NCBI RefSeq assembly: GCF_000568255.1
Contig: NZ_KK037166.1
Location: 6,928,975 to 6,992,974 of the forward strand
Direction of reading: 5' to 3'
DNA: 64,000 bases
Source of the DNA: Kutzneria sp. 744
GTDB lineage: Bacteria; Actinomycetota; Actinomycetes; Mycobacteriales; Pseudonocardiaceae
Position numbers and translations under genes: made by a program. The notes below the pieces were generated by a model. It was not told the DNA's origin. It ran no database searches and saw only the letters and a list, made by a program, of their open reading frames with translations. Below are positions 29,960 through 37,711 of this stretch, piece by piece (the stretch's first letter is position 1; each line of letters begins with the position of its first letter).

Positions 29960-29975
29960 GGTGAGAGAACTCACC
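29960..29975 (-). promoter_or_regulatory. Crp/FNR-type site upstream of whiB1 (distal)
   Basis: GGTGA-GAGAAC-TCACC, a fully symmetric GTGA-N6-TCAC site, 50 bp further from the gene than the first site. The rest of this 250-bp intergenic region (29846-30097) shows nothing else definite. Confidence 0.65.
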
Positions 29976-30097
29976 CGAAAGATCGGCGCGTTTGACCCCT
30001 GGTGCCGGTCCGTGACCAGCCATGATGCCGTACGTCTCGGCCTCGCGACCAGTCTATTACGCTCCGGTCACGAACGCAGCATGACGCCACGGGCACT

Positions 30098-31096
30098 TCA
30101 CACGGCCACCCTCAGCGCCTTCGGCACTGACGTGAACTTTACCTGACGGTGTTCACCGAGGTCGTCGCCGTCCACCTGAAGGCGCACGGGCCGGTCCGCG
30201 GTCACCCTGATCTGGGCGACATCGTCGAGTCGCAGCAGGTTCCCCCCGGAGGGTGGGCCCAGCGGCAGCAGGATCTGCGACAGGGTGCGCGCGATGACCG
30301 GCGGGGCCAGGCTCTGCAGCGCGAACAGGCCGAGACCGCCGTCGAACGAGCAGTCCGGGTTCATGTGGATCGGCTTGGCGCCCAGGTAGGTCCACGGATC
30401 GGTGTTGGAGACGAACGCCAGCCGCGACTTCTGCGTCGTGCCGTCCGGCAGCTCGATCACCAGGTCGGTGGCGGTGAGCATCTGCCTGACGTAGTTGGCC
30501 AGCGCGATCGAGGCGTACAGCAGGGGGCTGGCCGTCTTGTCCCGGCGGCGCTCGACCTCGGCCACCACGTCGGCGTCCCAGCCGAGGCCGGCATTGAACG
30601 TGAACCAGCGGCTGTCGGCGTCGGCCGGCTCAGCCAGGCCCAGGCCCACCTCGCGGCGGCTGCCCGACTCGATGGCCATCAGCAACCGGTGGGTGGCCTC
30701 GACCGGGTCCCTCGGCAGCCCCAGCGCCCGTGCGAACACGTTCGCCGAGCCTCCGGGCACCACACCCAGGGCGGGCGTGTCCGCCGGATCCGGGCACTTC
30801 GAGAGCAGCCCGTTGACCACCTCGTTGACGGTGCCGTCACCGCCGTGGGCGACCACCAGGTCCACCCCGTCCGCCACGGCACGCGCGGCGGCGTCGGCCG
30901 CGTGCCCCCGGTAGCTGGTCTCCACGATCTCCAGCTGCACGTCGCTGGCCAGCGCGTGGGCCAGCACGTCCCGCCCGGCGGCGGACGTCGCCGTCGCCTG
31001 CGGGTTGACCACGAGAAGGGCACGCACACCAGCAGCGTAGGACAGACCGTGACCGGCGACCGGTCCTCCGTCCCCGTACGGGTGGCTGTCGCTCAT
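30098..31096 (-). CDS. Diacylglycerol/lipid kinase family protein
   Basis: 332 aa. DAGK catalytic domain with VVNPQATA at the nucleotide fold and the glycine-rich loop VVAHGGDGTVNEVVNG, then PGGSANVFARALGL. The C-terminal beta domain of YegS/DgkB-type kinases follows. It corresponds to Rv3218. The start may instead be the GTG before RALLVVNPQ; the extra 23 N-terminal residues are not conserved in type. The substrate is probably a diacylglycerol or related lipid. Confidence 0.87.
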   Translation of the reverse strand: MSDSHPYGDGGPVAGHGLSYAAGVRALLVVNPQATATSAAGRDVLAHALASDVQLEIVETSYRGHAADAAARAVADGVDLVVAHGGDGTVNEVVNGLLSKCPDPADTPALGVVPGGSANVFARALGLPRDPVEATHRLLMAIESGSRREVGLGLAEPADADSRWFTFNAGLGWDADVVAEVERRRDKTASPLLYASIALANYVRQMLTATDLVIELPDGTTQKSRLAFVSNTDPWTYLGAKPIHMNPDCSFDGGLGLFALQSLAPPVIARTLSQILLPLGPPSGGNLLRLDDVAQIRVTADRPVRLQVDGDDLGEHRQVKFTSVPKALRVAV

Positions 31097-31104
31097 CGAA
31101 AGTG

Positions 31105-31118
31105 AGGGAGCTCTCCCT
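31105..31118. promoter_or_regulatory. Small palindrome in divergent promoter region
   Basis: AGGGAG-CT-CTCCCT, a perfect 6-bp inverted repeat 8 bp upstream of the lipid-kinase start, in the 209-bp divergent gap with the membrane-protein gene. It could be an operator; weak evidence. Confidence 0.3.
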
Positions 31119-31305
31119 TCCGTGCCGACGACGCTTCGGACCCTGCGTTGTCGGCGAGTGCACCCAGACGACCGTCTGCTCTACGACAACACCGGAATCC
31201 TCCCCCCTGCGTCGGCGCCGCGGGACCGGCCGTCCGGGTGGCCTACGATCGATCCGTGCGCACGGATCGTGATGTGCGCAGGTAGCAGGTCGAGGAAGGT
31301 GTCCG

Positions 31306-31731
31306 TTGTCACGCGAAATCGCCGCCCCCGGACCCGTTCGCGCTGCCGGCGCGCTGGTCACCGTGCAGGGAATCGCCGCCGTGGTGGTCGCGATCGTCAC
31401 GGTTGTGCTCGGTCTGTCCGGCGGAGCCCCGGCACTCGTCGCTTTCGGTGAGGCCGGCGTCTATGTGGTGATCGCCGCCGCGTTCCTGGTGCCCGGCATC
31501 CTGCTGTGGCGCGGCACGCGCGGCGCCCGCAACGGCGCGGTCTTCCTCCAGCTGCTGGTGCTGGGCGGCATCTGGTGGGGATTCGACCCCATTGACTCGC
31601 TGGCCGTGGACATCCTGTTCACGGCCTACTGCCTGGCCGTGCTCGTCCTGCTGCTGTTCCTCGCGTCCTCACGGGCCTGGGCGATGGGCATCACCGAGGA
31701 GGACGGGGCTACGCCCGAGCCGCGGCCTTGA
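31306..31731 (+). CDS. Four-helix integral membrane protein (Rv3217c-like)
   Basis: 141 aa from TTG 31306, preceded by GAGGAAGG at good spacing. Four hydrophobic segments lie at about 12-38, 45-68, 78-95 and 100-122. The arrangement and position beside the lipid kinase and GNAT genes match Rv3217c in M. tuberculosis. No functional motif is visible. It overlaps the convergent GNAT gene by 23 bp. Confidence 0.8.
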   Translation: MSREIAAPGPVRAAGALVTVQGIAAVVVAIVTVVLGLSGGAPALVAFGEAGVYVVIAAAFLVPGILLWRGTRGARNGAVFLQLLVLGGIWWGFDPIDSLAVDILFTAYCLAVLVLLLFLASSRAWAMGITEEDGATPEPRP

Positions 31732-32182
31732 GCAGCGGCTCGTCGGCCAGCCGATAGCGGTACCAGTCGTTGACGCGGGCCGCGCCCATCGCCTCGTAGA
31801 AGTCGATGGCCGGCTGGTTCCAGTCCAGCACCGACCACTCGAAACGGCCGAGGCCGCGGTCGGCGCATTCCTTGGCCAGGGCCAGGAACAGCGCCCGGCC
31901 GAGGCCGCTGCCGCGGTGCTCCGGGCGGACGAACAGGTCCTCCAGGTAGATGCCGTGCGTGCCGGTCCAGGTGGAGAAGCTGAGGAACCACAGGGACATG
32001 CCCACGACCTCGCCGTCCACCTCGGCCACGTGGCCGAACAGGGCGGGCGACGGGCCGAACAGGGCCGTGCGCAGCTGCTCGGACGTGAGGTGACACTCCT
32101 GCGGCGCCCGTTCGTACTCCGCCAGGTCGTACACGAGTTGCACAACCGCGTCGACATCGGACTCACGGACGCCGCGGATCAT
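31709..32182 (-). CDS. GNAT-family N-acetyltransferase
   Basis: 157 aa. GNAT motif A is LEDLFVRPEHRGSGLGRALF, with the acetyl-CoA loop RGSGLG, and motif B ends WNQPAIDFYEAMGA. The overall pattern is like diamine/spermidine acetyltransferases, and it corresponds to Rv3216. It overlaps the upstream phosphatase stop by 1 bp, so the two are translated together. Confidence 0.88.
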   Translation of the reverse strand: MIRGVRESDVDAVVQLVYDLAEYERAPQECHLTSEQLRTALFGPSPALFGHVAEVDGEVVGMSLWFLSFSTWTGTHGIYLEDLFVRPEHRGSGLGRALFLALAKECADRGLGRFEWSVLDWNQPAIDFYEAMGAARVNDWYRYRLADEPLLKAAARA

Positions 32183-32778
32183 CAGATCTCCCCCAGGGGC
32201 GGCACGTTCAGGCGTCGGATCTGCGCCTGGCCTCGCTCGTCACCCAACACCGAAATGCCCGCGGGGTCCAACCCGATCCGCACGCCGGCCGCGGGGTCCA
32301 GCCCCAGCCAGCGGACCACCAGCACGCGGCTGAAGTGGCCGTGGCCGATCAGCACCACGTCGCCGCGCTCCAGCCCCTTGCGGGCCCGGGCCAGCACCGC
32401 GTCCGCGCGGTCGCCGACCTCCTTGGCGGTCTCGCCGTTGGGGATCTCGTGCGTCCACACCGTCCAGTCCGGCGCCGACGCACGGATCTGTTCCGTGGTA
32501 AGGCCTTCGTAGTCGCCGTAGTCCCACTCGGCGAGGTCCTCGGTCACCTCGTCCACGGTCAGACCGGCCAGCTGCGCCGTGCGCCCGGCGCGGGAGCGCG
32601 GGCTGGCGAGCACGAGTCTGGGTGGGACGGTGGTGCCTCGGAGTTCGGCCAGTACGGCGCCGGCCTTGCGGGCCTGCTGCTCGCCGTGAGCCGTGAGGGG
32701 GACGTCCGTGCTGCCGGTGTGCTTGCCGGTCAGCGACCACTCGGTTTCCCCGTGCCTGATGACGTACACGTCTGCCAC
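32182..32778 (-). CDS. Histidine phosphatase family protein (Rv3214/GpgP-like)
   Basis: 198 aa. It begins with the catalytic RHG box in VIRHGETEW and has the second His in LIGHGHFSRVLVVRW. The acid/base Glu lies in LAEWDYGDYEGLT. In mycobacteria the homologue at this position (Rv3214) acts as acid phosphatase and glucosyl-3-phosphoglycerate phosphatase. It is the first gene of the pair with the GNAT gene. Confidence 0.88.
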   Translation of the reverse strand: MADVYVIRHGETEWSLTGKHTGSTDVPLTAHGEQQARKAGAVLAELRGTTVPPRLVLASPRSRAGRTAQLAGLTVDEVTEDLAEWDYGDYEGLTTEQIRASAPDWTVWTHEIPNGETAKEVGDRADAVLARARKGLERGDVVLIGHGHFSRVLVVRWLGLDPAAGVRIGLDPAGISVLGDERGQAQIRRLNVPPLGEI

Positions 32779-32904
32779 CCAGCGGATCGTAGCCCCGCGG
32801 TGCGCTCACGGCCGGTCGTGTGATCCAACGCACTGCATCGAACAGGCGATCGAACAATTGGGCTGGATGAGGTAAAATTTGGAGGTAGTCCAGGGGGGAG
32901 GACG

Positions 32905-33528
32905 GTGTCGTCGGTGCGTCATCCAAAACTCGGGGTTGTGGTGGACTTCGCCAACTGCGGGCCCGGCTCGCAGACCAGGATCGTGTCCGACCAGCGGCGC
33001 ATGTATCTCGACGAGGGCCGCCAGCCGTGGGCCTACTACGGTCCTATGGTCGCGGCCATCCGCCGCGCGCTGGCCGATCCGTCGCCGCAGATCGCGTTGG
33101 AGCTGGCCGTGGCCAAGGTCGAGGACTCGGCCAAGCGCGGGCACTTCGTCGAGCTGCAGAAGGGTTTCCAGCGCTGGCACGAGGGTTTCCGCGGCACGCT
33201 GGTGCCGGTCGGCACGGGCACCTGGGTCGGGTCCGACGCCGTGTTCGACGTCGCCCCGCAGCTCGGCCTGCGGCCGGCCAAGGGCCCCAAGCTGGCCGTC
33301 CAGCTCTACATGAAGGAGCCGGAGCTGCGGCCCGAGGCCGCCGCCGTCCCGCTGCACATGATGCGATCCGTGATGGACCAGGTCCTCCCGGACGGCGTGC
33401 CGGCGATTCTCGATGTGCGGCGCGGAAAACTCCTGCTCCCCTCCCGCCGCCGCAGCGACAGGCGTCTCGACGCGGACGTCGCCGGCGTCGTCGCCCACTG
33501 GTCGGCGATCTGGCGCGCCATCGCGTGA
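32905..33528 (+). CDS. Hypothetical protein, unknown family
   Basis: 207 aa from GTG 32905 with a strong purine-rich site GGGGGGAGG just upstream. Soluble, basic C-terminus, no signal peptide or membrane helix. Recognisable features are limited: an N-terminal VVVDFANCGPGSQ, a central GFQRWHEGFRGT, and the C-terminal VAGVVAHWSAIWRAIA. The upstream 125 bp are unusually AT-rich and hold a direct repeat ATCGAACA (32837 and 32849) and a TAAAAT box (32873), possible promoter parts. I do not recognise a function. Confidence 0.72.
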   Translation: MSSVRHPKLGVVVDFANCGPGSQTRIVSDQRRMYLDEGRQPWAYYGPMVAAIRRALADPSPQIALELAVAKVEDSAKRGHFVELQKGFQRWHEGFRGTLVPVGTGTWVGSDAVFDVAPQLGLRPAKGPKLAVQLYMKEPELRPEAAAVPLHMMRSVMDQVLPDGVPAILDVRRGKLLLPSRRRSDRRLDADVAGVVAHWSAIWRAIA

Positions 33529-33529
33529 G

Positions 33530-33907
33530 TCAGTGGTTCTGGGTGAGGAAGGCGATGCCGTTGCGGTCGCAGCCGACCTGGGGGGCGTTGTGGGAATCGG
33601 TGTCGGACTCGCAGGTCCAGCCGTTGACGACGAGGCGGCGGGCCGTGCCCTGGGCCTTGCGCGGGGCGTCGCGGTAGTAGGAGCTGAGCACGGAGATGGC
33701 CTCGGGGCAGGCGGCGGTGCCGGCGGGAAAGGCAGGGGAGATGAGGGAGCGCTTGCCGGCGGGGCCGCTCACGGGGCCGCAGTCGACCGGTGGCGTGTAG
33801 CCGGAGTCGGCGGGCGGCTGGGCGTGGGTGGGGCCGGCGCCGCAGGCAGTGAGCAGGGCAAGGCCGAGCAGTGTCACGACAAGCCGGGCCGGCAGCCAAC
33901 GCCCCAT
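33530..33907 (-). CDS. Small lipoprotein, unknown function
   Basis: 125 aa from ATG 33907; a start 20 codons further upstream is also open. The signal peptide ends in the lipobox LLTAC (about Cys22). The mature part has four further Cys residues (VDCGP, AACPE, WTCESD, VGCDR), suggesting two disulfides. It starts 57 bp after the ammonia-lyase homologue stop on the same strand and might be co-transcribed. Confidence 0.7.
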   Translation of the reverse strand: MGRWLPARLVVTLLGLALLTACGAGPTHAQPPADSGYTPPVDCGPVSGPAGKRSLISPAFPAGTAACPEAISVLSSYYRDAPRKAQGTARRLVVNGWTCESDTDSHNAPQVGCDRNGIAFLTQNH

Positions 33908-33963
33908 CGTTCCTCCGTCCGAGTGAACTCGCTGCCCATTGGACGCACGTGGGGTGGCGCGGT

Positions 33964-35382
33964 TCACTCGTCGGCGAATTTGGCCCGCAGGCGTGCGATG
34001 TCGGGCCCGAGGGGGCGGTCGACCAGGACGGGGGGAACGGTCTCGGCGATCCAGGCGTAGGCGCCGCGCAGGCGGGGAGCGCCGGGCAGGCCGCGGAGGT
34101 GGTGCGCCTGGGCGATGCCGATGAGCTCGCAGGCGGTGATCGACAACAGGTGGTCGGTCACCTGCCGGAGCTGCTCGCCGGCGGCCCAGGCGTGCGCCTG
34201 CACGTCCTCCTGGCCGGCGGAGGTGTCGAGGGAGCCGAGCGTGGCCGGGGCGGCCAGCCGGCGGATCTCGTGCAGCTCGCCGGCGGCCCGTTTGTGGATG
34301 GGCGACAGGCCGGCCTGGGGGCCGGGATCGACGGCGAGCTGGGCGTTCAGGCCGGTGAACTGCGTGTCCATGAAGCGGTGCAGCCGCTGCACGCTGATCT
34401 CGGCGAGATGGGTCAGCGCGGCGGTGACGGCGTCGAGGCGCAGGCCGATGGTGACGGCGTGGTAGCCGGCGGTGGAGGTGAAGCGCCCATCCAGGAAGGA
34501 GGGGGAATCCGTCGGCGCGGCAAGGAGAAGGCCCCGCGCGGCGGTCAGGTCGTCGAGGGTGCGCTGCGCGTGGGCGATGGCCTGCGGGGCGACGCGGAAC
34601 GACACCGGCGCCTGCACGAGATCGGAGCGGGTGGCGGAATCCGTTGTGCGGGAACGGATGTCATCGAGGACGGCGGCGAGCACGGTGTCGGGGCCGGCCA
34701 GCGCGGGGTGGTAGATCGAGCGGGGCGCACCGAGCACGTCGATGGCCATGGCGGCGGCGAGGGTCTGGAGTTCCAGCGCCTGGGCGGCGTCGGCGCCGCG
34801 CATGTAGGCGTGCGCCAGGGCCAGCGGGGAACCCTGGATCAGGCTCGCGCCTTCCTTGGGGCCCAAGGCAAACGGCTTCGCCTTGCGGCGCTTCAACGCC
34901 TCGGCGGCCGGCTTCTCGACGCCGTCCTCCAGGACCGTGCCGATGCCCACGAAGGTCTGGAAGGCATGGGACAGCGGGATGATCTCGCCGGCGCTGCCCA
35001 GCGCGGAGCGTGGCACGGCCGGCACGAAGTTGTCGTTCAGGCGGTCGGCCAGGAACTTGACGAGCTCGGGGCCGGCGGCGGTGGTGGGCGCGAGCAGGCC
35101 TTGGAGCTTCACCGCCAGCAGGGCACGGACATCCGGCTCGGGCAGCCACGGCGGTCCGCCGACGGCCCGCCCGATGAGCAGATTCCGTTGGTGCGCGGCC
35201 TGTTGCTCGGCGTCGAGGGCGACGCCGGCCAGCCGGCCCATGCCGGTGTTGACGCCGTACACGGGCTTGTCGGCCGCCTCCAGCGCCGCCAGCATGGCCC
35301 GCCGGTTGGCGGCGACGTCGTCCAGCGGGCCCAGTTCGACCCGCTGTCCCCTGGCCACGGCCAGGATGTCCAGGTCCCTCAC
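33964..35382 (-). CDS. Aromatic ammonia-lyase homologue lacking the MIO-forming serine
   Basis: 472 aa, GTG start overlapping the previous gene by 4 bp. It keeps much of the HAL/PAL fold: the Tyr loop VYGVNTGMGRLAG, QRNLLIGRAVGG, IPLSHAF, an Arg in APVSFRVAP, and TSAGQEDVQAH. The MIO-forming Ala-Ser-Gly triad aligns with Ser-Ala-Gly in SALGSAGEIIPLSH. The central residue that becomes dehydroalanine is therefore Ala, and the canonical cofactor cannot form. QDxYSxR is also degenerate. It may be a non-lyase, a different chemistry, or a partner protein. The genuine HutH is elsewhere in the window. Confidence 0.82.
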   Translation of the reverse strand: MRDLDILAVARGQRVELGPLDDVAANRRAMLAALEAADKPVYGVNTGMGRLAGVALDAEQQAAHQRNLLIGRAVGGPPWLPEPDVRALLAVKLQGLLAPTTAAGPELVKFLADRLNDNFVPAVPRSALGSAGEIIPLSHAFQTFVGIGTVLEDGVEKPAAEALKRRKAKPFALGPKEGASLIQGSPLALAHAYMRGADAAQALELQTLAAAMAIDVLGAPRSIYHPALAGPDTVLAAVLDDIRSRTTDSATRSDLVQAPVSFRVAPQAIAHAQRTLDDLTAARGLLLAAPTDSPSFLDGRFTSTAGYHAVTIGLRLDAVTAALTHLAEISVQRLHRFMDTQFTGLNAQLAVDPGPQAGLSPIHKRAAGELHEIRRLAAPATLGSLDTSAGQEDVQAHAWAAGEQLRQVTDHLLSITACELIGIAQAHHLRGLPGAPRLRGAYAWIAETVPPVLVDRPLGPDIARLRAKFADE

Positions 35383-36386
35383 CGGTACGGCAGCATCGTG
35401 CCGACGTCGTTCGCCTCGGCCCGGTGCAGGATCATGTTCGCCACCGCGAGGTCCGTTGTGGACAGTCCGCGATGCCAGAACAGGGTGCGTTCCTTGTCGT
35501 TCTCGCGGCCGGGCCGGTGGCCGGCCACGATCTGGCCGATCTCGGCGTGAATGCGGTCCTCGGTCAGCAGGCCCGCGTTCAGGTGCGGCCGCAGCGCGCC
35601 GAACCTGGGGTTGCCCGACTGCGATTCCCGCCAGTTGTCCACGACGATCTTGTCCACGTCGTCGAGCAGGTCAAGGGCCAGCGCGCTGATCGTCCCGTAC
35701 GGCACGAGGAAGCTCCCCGGCCGGAGGAACTCCTTGCGCAGCAACGGCTCCGGCTCGTTCAGCCGGGACGCCTCGACCAGCACGTCGGCCCCGTCGAGCG
35801 TCTCTTCCCAGGTCGTGGCCACCGTGACCGGCTTGCCCAGATGCTCGCTCAGCCGTTCGGCGAACGGCTCCCGGGACTCCGGCCGGCGGCTGGTCACCCG
35901 GATCTCGTCGAAGTCGAAGACCGAGTCCAGCAGCACCACGTTCCACCAGGCCGTGCCGCGGGCTCCCACGTGCCCCAGCACCTTGGCGTCGGCGCGGGCC
36001 AGGTACTTCGCCCCCACCGCGGTCATCGCCCCGGTCCGCGCCTCGGTGATCATCGTGCCGTCCACGATCGCCTTGGGCATGCCCGTCTCCGGGTCGAACA
36101 GGCTGATCAGCGCCATCTCGCTGGGCAGGCCCCGCTCGTAGTTGGCGACGAAGTCGCCCACCACCTTCACCCCGGCGACGCCCTTGTCGGTCAGGCTGCC
36201 CCGGAGCACGTTGAAATGCCCCCGGCCGCCGTTGTCCGGCACCAGGTGGGTCCGTGGCTCGAACACCACGCGGTCGTTGCCGTGGTCGGCCAGCACGTCC
36301 TCCACCGCCGCCACGATCTCGGCATCCGTGATGCCCAGCGAGTCGATGTCGGCGCCGGACAGGTAGCGCATCCAGACCGTTGTCAC
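35379..36386 (-). CDS. Ornithine cyclodeaminase / mu-crystallin family protein
   Basis: 335 aa from GTG 36386; ATG 36371 before RYLSGADIDSLG is an alternative. The family pattern is visible: an N-terminal substrate domain with GVAGVKVVGDF and FDPETGMPKAIVDGTMITEARTGA, then a Rossmann domain LGHVGARGTAWWNVVLLDSV. Such proteins act on amino- or imino-acids with NAD(P); the substrate is open. Some databases name close relatives a tyramine oxidase subunit. It is coupled (4-bp overlap) to the MIO-less lyase homologue, implying a joint task. Confidence 0.84.
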   Translation of the reverse strand: MTTVWMRYLSGADIDSLGITDAEIVAAVEDVLADHGNDRVVFEPRTHLVPDNGGRGHFNVLRGSLTDKGVAGVKVVGDFVANYERGLPSEMALISLFDPETGMPKAIVDGTMITEARTGAMTAVGAKYLARADAKVLGHVGARGTAWWNVVLLDSVFDFDEIRVTSRRPESREPFAERLSEHLGKPVTVATTWEETLDGADVLVEASRLNEPEPLLRKEFLRPGSFLVPYGTISALALDLLDDVDKIVVDNWRESQSGNPRFGALRPHLNAGLLTEDRIHAEIGQIVAGHRPGRENDKERTLFWHRGLSTTDLAVANMILHRAEANDVGTMLPYR

Positions 36387-36395
36387 AGGGCCAGC

Positions 36396-36761
36396 CTAGA
36401 TCGTCTGCCCCGTCCAGGCCGTGCCGTTCCAGTACCGCTGCATCCCCGACGCGTCCGGGTACCAGCCGGCTGGCGGCGTCGCGTTCATGACGTTGACCTG
36501 CACCGATGGCGCCACGGCCAGCGCCATCTGGTCGGCCGAGCAGGCCATCACCAGCGCGATGATCCAGCCGACGAACGTCCAGCCCAGCAGCAGGTTGATC
36601 ACCGCGACCGACGCCGTGTTGGACTTGCGTCCGCTCGCCGCGATCGCCCACGGCAGCATGTAGCCGACCGTCAGCACCGTCACCACCCAGGCGAACACCA
36701 CGTGCCCGTCCGAGACGGCCGGCGGCTGGACTGCGGCCCGATAGGGCATCTGATACGTCAT
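36396..36761 (-). CDS. Superinfection-immunity-type membrane protein with DUF2510 tail
   Basis: 121 aa from ATG 36761. Two membrane helices (about 20-40 and 52-75) are arranged as in the Imm_superinfect family (VVTVLTVGYMLPWAIAA, LLLGWTFVGWIIAL). The C-terminus, PPAGWYPDASGMQRYWNGTA, is a DUF2510 Trp-rich motif common on actinobacterial membrane proteins. It ends 9 bp before the cyclodeaminase-family gene, so it is probably the first gene of that operon. Phage exclusion is only suggested by the domain name. Confidence 0.78.
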   Translation of the reverse strand: MTYQMPYRAAVQPPAVSDGHVVFAWVVTVLTVGYMLPWAIAASGRKSNTASVAVINLLLGWTFVGWIIALVMACSADQMALAVAPSVQVNVMNATPPAGWYPDASGMQRYWNGTAWTGQTI

Positions 36762-36845
36762 GACGGCTCCCCTGCGGCTCGACCGAATGGCCGTACGGCA
36801 GAGCATTCGTCCCCGACCGGGTGATCGTTAGCCGGGAACGACAAA

Positions 36846-36888
36846 ACGGCGCCGACCGGCGGAACGCGTCTCCGCTGGTCGGCGCCGT
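36846..36888 (-). terminator. Intrinsic terminator of sodN
   Basis: Stem ACGGCGCCGACCGGCGGA / TCCGCTGGTCGGCGCCGT with a 7-nt loop. Read on the minus strand it is followed by TTTTGT, a proper U-tract. It lies 16 bp past the sodN stop. Confidence 0.85.
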
Positions 36889-36904
36889 CAGCAGGCGATG
36901 GTGC

Positions 36905-37312
36905 TCAGGCCGCCTTGGTCTCCCAGAAAATCTTGTCGATCTCGGCGATCAGGTCCAGCAGCTCCTGGCCCTTGGCCGGGTCCATGGAGCCCTTGGCGCC
37001 CGAGGCGCCGGCCGCCTTGGTGGCCTTGTTGAACAAGGTGTGCAGCTCCGGGTACTTCTCGAAGTGCGGCGCCTTGAAGTAGTCGGTCCACAGCACCCAG
37101 AGGTGGTGCTTGACCAGCTCGGCGCGCTGCTCCTTGATCTGGATCGCCCGGGTGCGGAACTCGGGGTCCTCGTTGCCCTGGTACTTCTCCTGGATCGCCT
37201 TGACCGACTCGGCCTCGATCCGGGCCTGGGCGGGGTCGTAAACGCCGCACGGAAGGTCGCAGTGCGCCGTCGCCTCGAGGCGTGGGCCGAGGATGCGCGA
37301 CAGCAGTCGCAT
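36905..37312 (-). CDS. sodN: Nickel-containing superoxide dismutase
   Basis: 135 aa from ATG 37312 (MRLLSRILG). The nickel hook HCDLPCGVYDPAQARIEA follows a short propeptide of about 17 residues that must be removed to expose His1 for metal binding. The four-helix remainder (KHHLWVLWTDYFKAPHFE) is typical. It disproportionates superoxide in the cytosol of actinomycetes. Its maturation protease is encoded divergently 78 bp away. Confidence 0.95.
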   Translation of the reverse strand: MRLLSRILGPRLEATAHCDLPCGVYDPAQARIEAESVKAIQEKYQGNEDPEFRTRAIQIKEQRAELVKHHLWVLWTDYFKAPHFEKYPELHTLFNKATKAAGASGAKGSMDPAKGQELLDLIAEIDKIFWETKAA

Positions 37313-37390
37313 GGGTCCTCCCAAACAGTGGATGCTCCGACGTGCGGAACCCTACTCCGGACGGCCGGAGCGGGCAGGTGGAGGTGATCG

Positions 37391-37711
37391 TTGGCACCGG
37401 TGGGAATAGATCTTTGGCCGCTGCGCCGACTGCGGGTGCGCGGCCCGTCGATGGCGCCGACCCTCAAGGACGGGGACGTGCTGCTGGTCAACTTCCGCAG
37501 ACGGCCGACGGCGGGCGCGATCGTGCTGGTCCGGTGGCGGCAGAGACCGGAGCAGCTGTCGGTGAAGCGCGCGGTCGACCAGCGCGGGGAGCAGTGGTTC
37601 GTGGTGGGCGACAACCAGTTCGGCTCGACGGACTCCCGCGACCTGGGACCGGCGGACGTGCTGGGCGTGGCCACCTGGCGACTGTGGCCACGCCCGGGAA
37701 GGCTCAGCTGA
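37391..37711 (+). CDS. sodX: Nickel-SOD maturation protease (S26-type)
   Basis: 106 aa from TTG 37391, with GGAGG upstream. Small signal-peptidase-like S26 protein: catalytic Ser in RGPSMAPTLKDGD, catalytic Lys in SVKRAVD, and box E GDNQFGSTDSRDLGP. There is no membrane anchor, as expected for the soluble enzyme that trims the SodN propeptide. Side-by-side divergent placement with sodN is the usual arrangement. Confidence 0.9.
   Translation: MAPVGIDLWPLRRLRVRGPSMAPTLKDGDVLLVNFRRRPTAGAIVLVRWRQRPEQLSVKRAVDQRGEQWFVVGDNQFGSTDSRDLGPADVLGVATWRLWPRPGRLS

Noticed and set aside
36396-36761. Phage-defence gene on the strength of the superinfection-immunity domain name
   Set aside because: The family is a generic two-helix membrane fold, and no phage or defence genes are nearby.
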